A DNA stretch of 64,000 nt from an uncultured Granulosicoccaceae bacterium (lineage in GTDB: Bacteria > Pseudomonadota > Gammaproteobacteria > Granulosicoccales > Granulosicoccaceae): assembly GCA_938006335.1 (NCBI GenBank), contig CALLMF010000023.1:31594-95593 (forward strand), in the 5' to 3' direction. Positions within the stretch are counted from its first letter, which is position 1. Every line of letters begins with the position of its first letter. Under the pieces are notes generated by a model that did not search any database, was not told the DNA's origin, and saw only the letters and a program-made list of their open reading frames with translations. Shown in pieces: positions 59,171-64,000 of this stretch. The position numbers and the translations under genes are program-made.

Positions 59171-60043
59171 TTGAATACCGAAACGCTTCCGGTGCGTCTG
59201 GCACCCGCGATATTCCTGTTGCTGTGGGCTGGCGGTTATACGGTTGCAAAGATCGGTATCGGGGATGCTGACCCGTTAACGCTGCTGTCCACTCGCTTTG
59301 CGTTGGCGCTTGCTGTGTTGCTACCGGTCTGGTTGGTGCTTCGCCCTGCGCTACCGAAAACGCTAACGCAGTGGCGTGACATCGCCATCGTCGGTTTTCT
59401 GATGCAGACGGTGTACTTCGGTAGCGCCTGGTCTGCACTGGAGCATGGCGCCTCGGCAGGCACCGTGGCGCTGATCACTTGCCTGCATCCGATCATCGTG
59501 GCGCTGGCCATGCCGTTGATATCGTCAGAACGTGTCTCCGTCAGTCGCTGGCTCGGTTTGTTGCTGGGTCTCGGAGGCGCGGCACTCGTGCTCTACGGAA
59601 ACCTCGGGATGCAACCGGTCACGCTGATCGGTGTCGCGCTGTCGTTTCTTGCGCTCTTCGCTTTCAGTGGCGCCACGCTCTGGGAGAAGACTCACGGGGT
59701 TGCCCACCACCCGGTCAGTTCCAACCTTGTGCAATACAGCGTCGGGCTGCTGACGGCGTTGCCGTTTGCTTACCTGTTGGAGCCCATGCAGATCGCGTTC
59801 ACACCCGCACTGATGTGGGCACTGGCCTATCTGGTGTTATGCAACTCGCTTGTCGCGATCAGCCTGTTGCTATGGCTCATCCGCCGAGGCGAGGCAACGC
59901 GAGTATCCGCCTTGTTCTTTCTTGTGCCGCCAATGTCGGCCGTCATTGCCTGGCTGGTACTGAATGAGGTGATGACGCTGCTCGCCTGGTTGGGTATGGC
60001 GCTGGCAGCGGCGGGTGTGTGGTTGGCTACGCGGCGCGTTTGA
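59171..60043 (+). CDS. EamA/DMT-family transporter (within the AOR region)
   Basis: About 290 residues with ten hydrophobic helices in two EamA repeats (APAIFLLLWAGGYTVAKIGI...; ISLLLWLIRRGEATRVSALFF and LGMALAAAGVWLATRRV). Unrelated in sequence detail to the EamA protein at 40 kb. The start is uncertain: TTG 59171, or GTG 59192 just before the first helix. It separates aorAB from aorC; the substrate is unknown. Confidence 0.85.
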   Translation: MNTETLPVRLAPAIFLLLWAGGYTVAKIGIGDADPLTLLSTRFALALAVLLPVWLVLRPALPKTLTQWRDIAIVGFLMQTVYFGSAWSALEHGASAGTVALITCLHPIIVALAMPLISSERVSVSRWLGLLLGLGGAALVLYGNLGMQPVTLIGVALSFLALFAFSGATLWEKTHGVAHHPVSSNLVQYSVGLLTALPFAYLLEPMQIAFTPALMWALAYLVLCNSLVAISLLLWLIRRGEATRVSALFFLVPPMSAVIAWLVLNEVMTLLAWLGMALAAAGVWLATRRV

Positions 60044-60121
60044 ACCGCACAGACAATTCACACCAACTTTTCAAGGTGTTGTTCCATCGCTTTGGAAGCT
60101 GTGACTTGGTGTAGATGGTTC

Positions 60122-61095
60122 TTATGCAGGCGTACGGTTGGCCACAAGCCTGTGCGAAGCCTCAAGCAGTACATCTACATCATGCAGATTGTCCAGCCAC
60201 TCCGAGGGGATCGCCTGACCCCCGGACGCTGCACCCATTACCGCGCCCACCACGATCGCGCGGCCACAGCTGTCACCGCCCGCGGCGATATTGCGCTCGA
60301 TGGCGTCGGCATAGTCGCTGGCATGGGCAAGGATATGAAACGCCAGAGGTATGCCCTGGTATAGATGACACGCCCGTTCGGTGACGGCGCCATAAGCGAC
60401 GCTATCGGTTTCGCTGGTTTCAAGTGCGGCAATCAACGACGCCTGTCGCTCGGCAGGAGCAAGTGCGATCGATGCCTTCATGGCGGGCAGTACATGCTCC
60501 CCGTCGATGACCCGCTGCAAGAGCTCTGCGAACACGCGCCCGAACGCTAACGCCTCGTCGTTGACGTTGGTGATGGAGACGACGGCTTCAACGGCATTCA
60601 TCACGGCAGCGGTGTCGCTATTGGCCGCGATCAGAGCGGGCAGTCGGGTGAGTGCAGGCAGTTGATCATCATCACTACCGGATGGAAGCACGTCGTCGCG
60701 CATGTTGGCGACTGCGGCGCGGGTGGGGCGATCGATGTAGCCGACGTAGGTGCCTCCCATGTCGAAGTGTGCGAGGAAGGCTTGCTGGTGCGTGCCGTGT
60801 CCAGCGTGCCATCGCCTTCATTGATGACACGCATGGCAAGGGCAAGACACTCACCGTATTGCGAGAGCATGCCACCACGCCGCGCCCCGTGAGCAAAGTA
60901 CGCCGGAACGTCAGCATGGTGGGCAGGGTCAATCGGCACGAAGGCCGCGCTGCCGTGTGTGGATATGATGGCGGCGATACGGTCCGGATCGTAGATCCAG
61001 TGAAGGCCGAGGGCGGCAGCATCGGCAACGAGGGCGCCCATCAGCGCGCCGATGCGCGGGTCTTCGTTGGGGATCCGGTCTGAATCGGTGGGCAT
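60122..61095 (-). pseudogene. ADP-ribosylglycohydrolase-family gene broken by a one-base deletion
   Basis: Read leftward from ATG 61095, the frame codes an ADP-ribosylglycohydrolase start (RIGALMGALVADAAALGLHW, then GMLSQYGECLALAMRVINEG) up to about 60781. There it shifts: the continuation AFLAHFDMGGTYVGYIDRPT lies in another frame and runs to the stop at 60122. Restoring one base in the AAGCCTT region (AAG-GCC-TTC) joins the two parts into about 324 residues. The metal-site motif reads GGDSCGRA rather than the canonical GGDTDT, as in some divergent members. It is either a pseudogene or a sequencing/assembly error. It is opposite to the AOR cluster. Confidence 0.75.
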
Positions 61096-61200
61096 TGTGC
61101 GGTTCCGGGGCATCGAGGAGTCCCGATGATGTCATCAAGTGCGGTGGGTTGGTCGAAGCCGGGCGTGTCAGCTGGCACCCTGACTTGACCAGGAGGCCCA

Positions 61201-61229
61201 TTGACACCTGCCGGACGGCAAGACATAAG
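61201..61229 (+). promoter_or_regulatory. Candidate sigma-70 promoter for aorC
   Basis: TTGACA (61201-61206), a 17-nt spacer, CATAAG (61224-61229); perfect -35 and a four-of-six -10 match, about 100 nt before the aorC start. It would allow aorC and the genes after it to be transcribed independently of aorAB. Confidence 0.45.
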
Positions 61230-61327
61230 AGGCTTGCCAAGCCTTGTTGTTCGGGCCAGTGGCGTAGTACTGTCAAGCGTCGACACGTTTCGCCGTGGCC
61301 GACCCACCCCGGTTGAGGAAAACACGC

Positions 61328-62593
61328 ATGCATCACCTGATTGTTGGCGCGGGCCCTGCGGCAGTGACCGCGGCCGAGCACCTGCGCAAGCTGGACCCGA
61401 GTTGCGACATCACCTTGCTCGCGGCAGAGGGCGTGCCGCCGTATTCGCGCATGGCGCTGCCGTATTTTCTGGTCGGCGACATCCAGCCCGAGGGTTGCTA
61501 TCTCAGAAAGCGCCAGGGGCACTTCGATTCGCTGGGTATCAAGATCGTCTACGACCGTGCGAGCAGCCTGGATACCGCGGGTAAAACAGTCACCTTGCTG
61601 AGCGGGGACAGCCTTTCATACGACAAGCTGCTGATCGCGACGGGGAGTACCGCAACCCGTCCGCCCATCGAGGGCATCGATCTCGACAAGGTCTACAACT
61701 GCTGGTCGCTCGCGGATGCGCACCGAATCATCGAGAACACGCGAGAAGGCTCGAGAGTGGTGTTGATGGGCGCAGGTTTCATCGGCTGCATCATTCTCGA
61801 AGCGCTTGCCAACCGCAAAGTTGACCTGACCGTGGTCGAGATGGAGGAGCGCATGGTCTCTCGCATGACCAACGCACCAATGGGTGACATGATCAAGGCG
61901 TGGTGCGAGAGCAAGGGCATACGCGTGCTGACGTCAACCACGGTGACGTCATTGGCAGACCACGACGGCACCATCAAGGTATCGACTGCCGGCGGTGAGG
62001 CGCTCGAGGCCGACGTGGTCATTTGTGCGACAGGCGTGCGGGCAAACACGCATTGGCTGGATGGAAGCGGCGTTACTCTTGATGCAGGAATCGTCGTGGA
62101 CGATTGCATGGCCACCACGGTTGCCGATGTCTATGCGGCCGGAGACGTTGCCCAGGGACGTGACATGAGTACCGGGGACTACGAGGTGCAGGCTATACAG
62201 CCCACGGCCGTCGAGCATGGCAAGTTGGCAGCAACCAACATGGTCAACGGTAATCGAACACCCAAGTCCGGCACCATCAACATGAACGTGCTGGATACCG
62301 TCGGCCTGATCTCGACCTCGTTCGGATTGTGGATGGGTGTGGACGGAGGCGAGACGGCGGAGTTTTCGCGCCCGGATCGTTACGAGTATCTGAATCTTCA
62401 ATTCAAGGGTGACGTGCTGGTGGGCGCGTCCAGCCTGGGTATGACGCAACATGTTGGCGTGTTGCGCGGGCTGATCCAGACCGGTGCGCACCTTGGCGAG
62501 TGGAAAGACGTCCTGCTGGAGGAACCAAACCGTATCAGTGAGGCCTATCTGGCATCGGCCCAGAGCCAGCACGCGTCGCTGGTGGCTGCCTAG
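61328..62593 (+). CDS. aorC: FAD/NAD(P)-dependent oxidoreductase, AOR-associated
   Basis: A 421-residue pyridine-nucleotide-disulfide-reductase-fold protein: FAD loop LIVGAGPAAVTAAEHL at residues 4-18, active surface YSRMALPYFLVGD, second nucleotide loop VVLMGAGFIGCIILEAL, and ADVYAAGDVAQG, which binds the FAD ribityl chain. In Aromatoleum a FAD subunit (AorC) lets AOR use NAD; I assign this gene to the same role by context. ATG 61328 has TGAGGAAAA upstream. It is 2.35 kb from aorB, with two unrelated genes between. Confidence 0.85.
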   Translation: MHHLIVGAGPAAVTAAEHLRKLDPSCDITLLAAEGVPPYSRMALPYFLVGDIQPEGCYLRKRQGHFDSLGIKIVYDRASSLDTAGKTVTLLSGDSLSYDKLLIATGSTATRPPIEGIDLDKVYNCWSLADAHRIIENTREGSRVVLMGAGFIGCIILEALANRKVDLTVVEMEERMVSRMTNAPMGDMIKAWCESKGIRVLTSTTVTSLADHDGTIKVSTAGGEALEADVVICATGVRANTHWLDGSGVTLDAGIVVDDCMATTVADVYAAGDVAQGRDMSTGDYEVQAIQPTAVEHGKLAATNMVNGNRTPKSGTINMNVLDTVGLISTSFGLWMGVDGGETAEFSRPDRYEYLNLQFKGDVLVGASSLGMTQHVGVLRGLIQTGAHLGEWKDVLLEEPNRISEAYLASAQSQHASLVAA

Positions 62594-62605
62594 TGTCCTA
62601 TCCGC

Positions 62606-62944
62606 ATGATTGACGATTCCTCATCAAGCCCCGGTGCAAGTGACGCCGGGCACGGTATCGCCGAGACCATCGATTCCGTGTCCGCTACCTTGCCCATCAC
62701 CCTCAAGCTCTACGCGACCCTGCAGGACTTGCTACCCGCGGGTACCAAGCGCAACGCGGCACCGATCGAGGTCAAGGCAGACACCAGCCTCAACGATGTC
62801 ATCGATGCATACCGTGTACCCCGCGAGCTCGCCCATCTGGTGCTGGTCAACGGTGTCTTCGTCTGCGATGCAGACCGCGATGCGCCGGGCGCGTTCAAGG
62901 CAGGCGATGTGCTCGCCATCTGGCCGCCTGTCGCGGGTGGTTAG
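62606..62944 (+). CDS. MoaD/ThiS-family sulfur-carrier-like protein
   Basis: A 112-residue protein whose last 85 residues are a beta-grasp MoaD/ThiS domain (ITLKLYATLQDLLPAG... ending DVLAIWPPVAGG), with the C-terminal Gly-Gly that is activated and thiocarboxylated in molybdopterin synthesis. MoaD-like proteins are regular members of AOR operons. The Ser/Asp-rich N-terminal ~27 residues are unusual; a GTG at 62681 would remove most of them. It follows aorC by 12 nt. Confidence 0.88.
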   Translation: MIDDSSSSPGASDAGHGIAETIDSVSATLPITLKLYATLQDLLPAGTKRNAAPIEVKADTSLNDVIDAYRVPRELAHLVLVNGVFVCDADRDAPGAFKAGDVLAIWPPVAGG

Positions 62945-62962
62945 TCACGCTGGGGCGGCCTC

Positions 62963-63274
62963 GTGAGTGACTCTGACGCGCCTTTCGAGCGTATTTACTA
63001 TGTGCGCGAAATGGGTCTCGATCATCGGGATTTCTTTCGCCTGTTGCCTCGTGCCATGGGGCAGACCGTCTACGAGATTCACGGCACGCGCGTAGCGGCA
63101 AAAATCGCCGAGGGTTCGCTCGAAATCGAGATAGGTCCGGAACAGGTTCGCCGAATCGCTCTGCTGGCGTTGCCCTATTGCGAGGTCTCGTTTAACTTCC
63201 AGAATGTGTGTGTTGCAGACCAGCAGGCCTTCAAGGCCCACTTTGATCTGCATTTCCAGCGTGGCGGTGGTTGA
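62963..63274 (+). CDS. Uncharacterised 103-residue protein in the AOR cluster
   Basis: Starts with GTG 62963, 18 nt after the MoaD-like gene. FERIYYVREMGLDHRDFFRLLP at the start, AEGSLEIEIGPEQVRRIALLALPYCEV in the middle, with alternating strand and helix, no cysteine pattern (one Cys in PYCEVSF, one in NVCVAD), no signal peptide. I do not recognise a family. Its place between a MoaD-like gene and moaA suggests a role in AOR maturation or in the pterin cofactor. Confidence 0.75.
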   Translation: MSDSDAPFERIYYVREMGLDHRDFFRLLPRAMGQTVYEIHGTRVAAKIAEGSLEIEIGPEQVRRIALLALPYCEVSFNFQNVCVADQQAFKAHFDLHFQRGGG

Positions 63275-63284
63275 CGGTATTTTC

Positions 63285-64000
63285 ATGGGTACTGACGAGA
63301 ACAGTATTGACGGCGACGTATCGCCAGCGCCGGATATCAGCGATCGGCTGGACCGCCCGCTGCGCGATCTGCGCGTGTCTGTTACCGATCGGTGCAACTT
63401 CCGCTGCGTGTACTGCATGCCGAAGGATGTCTTCGATAGCAGCTACAAGTTCCTGCCGAAAAGTGAGCTGCTGAGTTACGAGGAGATCCTGAGTGTTGTC
63501 AGAGCGGCGGCCACTCTAGGGGTACGCAAGATTCGGCTCACAGGTGGCGAGCCTCTGGTGCGGCGTGATCTCGAGGTGCTCGTCGAGCAGATACGCGCCG
63601 TGCCTGGCATCACTGATCTCAGCATGACGACCAATGCATCGCTGCTGACCCCTGCACGAGCCACCTCGTTGCGTAACGCCGGTTTGCAGCGTATCAACGT
63701 GTCGCTCGATGCCATGGACGATGACACCTTCAAGAGAGTGAACGACGTCGGGGTGCCGGTTCAGAAGGTGCTCGACGGTATCGACGCAGCGTCTACCGCA
63801 CACTTCGAGTCGGTCAAGGTCAATATGGTGGTGAAGAAGGGCCTGAACGATCACAGCATCCTGCCCATGGCGCGTTACTTCCACGGCACGGGACAGATCC
63901 TGCGCTTCATCGAATTCATGGATGTCGGTAACTCCAACGCCTGGGATCTCGAACACGTCACCACCAGCGCAGAGATCGCCGCCCTGATCGATGCTGAGCT
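63285..64000 (+). CDS. moaA: GTP 3',8-cyclase MoaA (partial, runs off the window)
   Basis: The first 238 codons of a radical-SAM enzyme that starts molybdopterin (and tungstopterin) synthesis from GTP. The [4Fe-4S]-SAM motif is CNFRCVYC (C-x3-C-x2-C), followed by MPKDVF, then KIRLTGGEPLVRRDL and SMTTNASLL. The C-terminal cluster and the GG tail are beyond the end. ATG 63285 is chosen; GTG 63267 is possible and would overlap the preceding gene. Confidence 0.95.
   Translation, partial: MGTDENSIDGDVSPAPDISDRLDRPLRDLRVSVTDRCNFRCVYCMPKDVFDSSYKFLPKSELLSYEEILSVVRAAATLGVRKIRLTGGEPLVRRDLEVLVEQIRAVPGITDLSMTTNASLLTPARATSLRNAGLQRINVSLDAMDDDTFKRVNDVGVPVQKVLDGIDAASTAHFESVKVNMVVKKGLNDHSILPMARYFHGTGQILRFIEFMDVGNSNAWDLEHVTTSAEIAALIDAE

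Noticed and set aside
58978..61327. A mobile element splitting the AOR cluster
   Set aside because: No transposase or integrase and no recognisable terminal repeats or target duplication at either edge; the two genes present are ordinary.

Overview
The window is a chromosomal core segment of a gammaproteobacterium with a moderately high GC content. Three layouts support this: (i) the origin block rpmH-rnpA-yidD-yidC-mnmE running left and dnaA-dnaN-recF-gyrB running right; (ii) lptM-lysA-dapF-DUF484-xerC and hslVU-DUF971-ubiE-ubiJ-ubiB, both laid out as in Pseudomonas-like relatives; (iii) argH divergent from hemCD. UbiD, UbiE, UbiJ and UbiB indicate ubiquinone-based respiration. I cannot name the genus. 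I saw no insertion sequence, prophage, tRNA, rRNA or CRISPR array.

Layout. 1-4.2 kb: the end of an FtsX-type permease, a DUF3299 protein, a metallophosphoesterase and two unrecognised lipoproteins. 4.2-9.0 kb: leftward SDR, mnmE, yidC, yidD, rnpA, rpmH. 9.3-16.2 kb: rightward dnaA, a 714-nt gap that is the best oriC candidate, dnaN, recF, gyrB. 16.3-19.9 kb: prlC and ubiD. 19.9-26.2 kb (leftward): a CheB-CheR-PAS fusion ending in a degenerate receiver, a degenerate EAL protein, hemD, hemC. 26.3-32.6 kb: argH, an esterase, then lptM-lysA-dapF-DUF484-xerC, mostly with 4-nt overlaps. 32.6-39.8 kb: a PilZ-like protein (leftward), then hslV-hslU-DUF971-ubiE-ubiJ-ubiB. 39.7-50.8 kb: transporters, a beta-carbonic anhydrase, uvrD with a LexA-type site, and several uncharacterised leftward genes. 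51-56.4 kb: polA, a CmoA-like protein, a coiled-coil protein and an MFS transporter. 56.6-64 kb: a tungsten-type aldehyde oxidoreductase (AOR) cluster, the most distinctive accessory region.

The AOR region encodes a four-cluster ferredoxin subunit and the AOR catalytic subunit. Then come an EamA transporter and an opposite-strand, frameshifted ADP-ribosylglycohydrolase. After these the cluster resumes with a FAD/NAD(P) oxidoreductase, a MoaD/ThiS-like protein, a 103-residue unknown protein and moaA. By analogy with the AorABC enzyme of Aromatoleum aromaticum, this would be an NAD-linked aldehyde/carboxylate oxidoreductase with part of its own pterin-cofactor supply, split by about 2.2 kb of other genes.

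All calls are from reading the sequence. Family assignments are by motif and remembered homologues, not by database search. Starts were chosen by ribosome-binding sites, family N-termini and overlap with neighbours, and doubtful ones are flagged.
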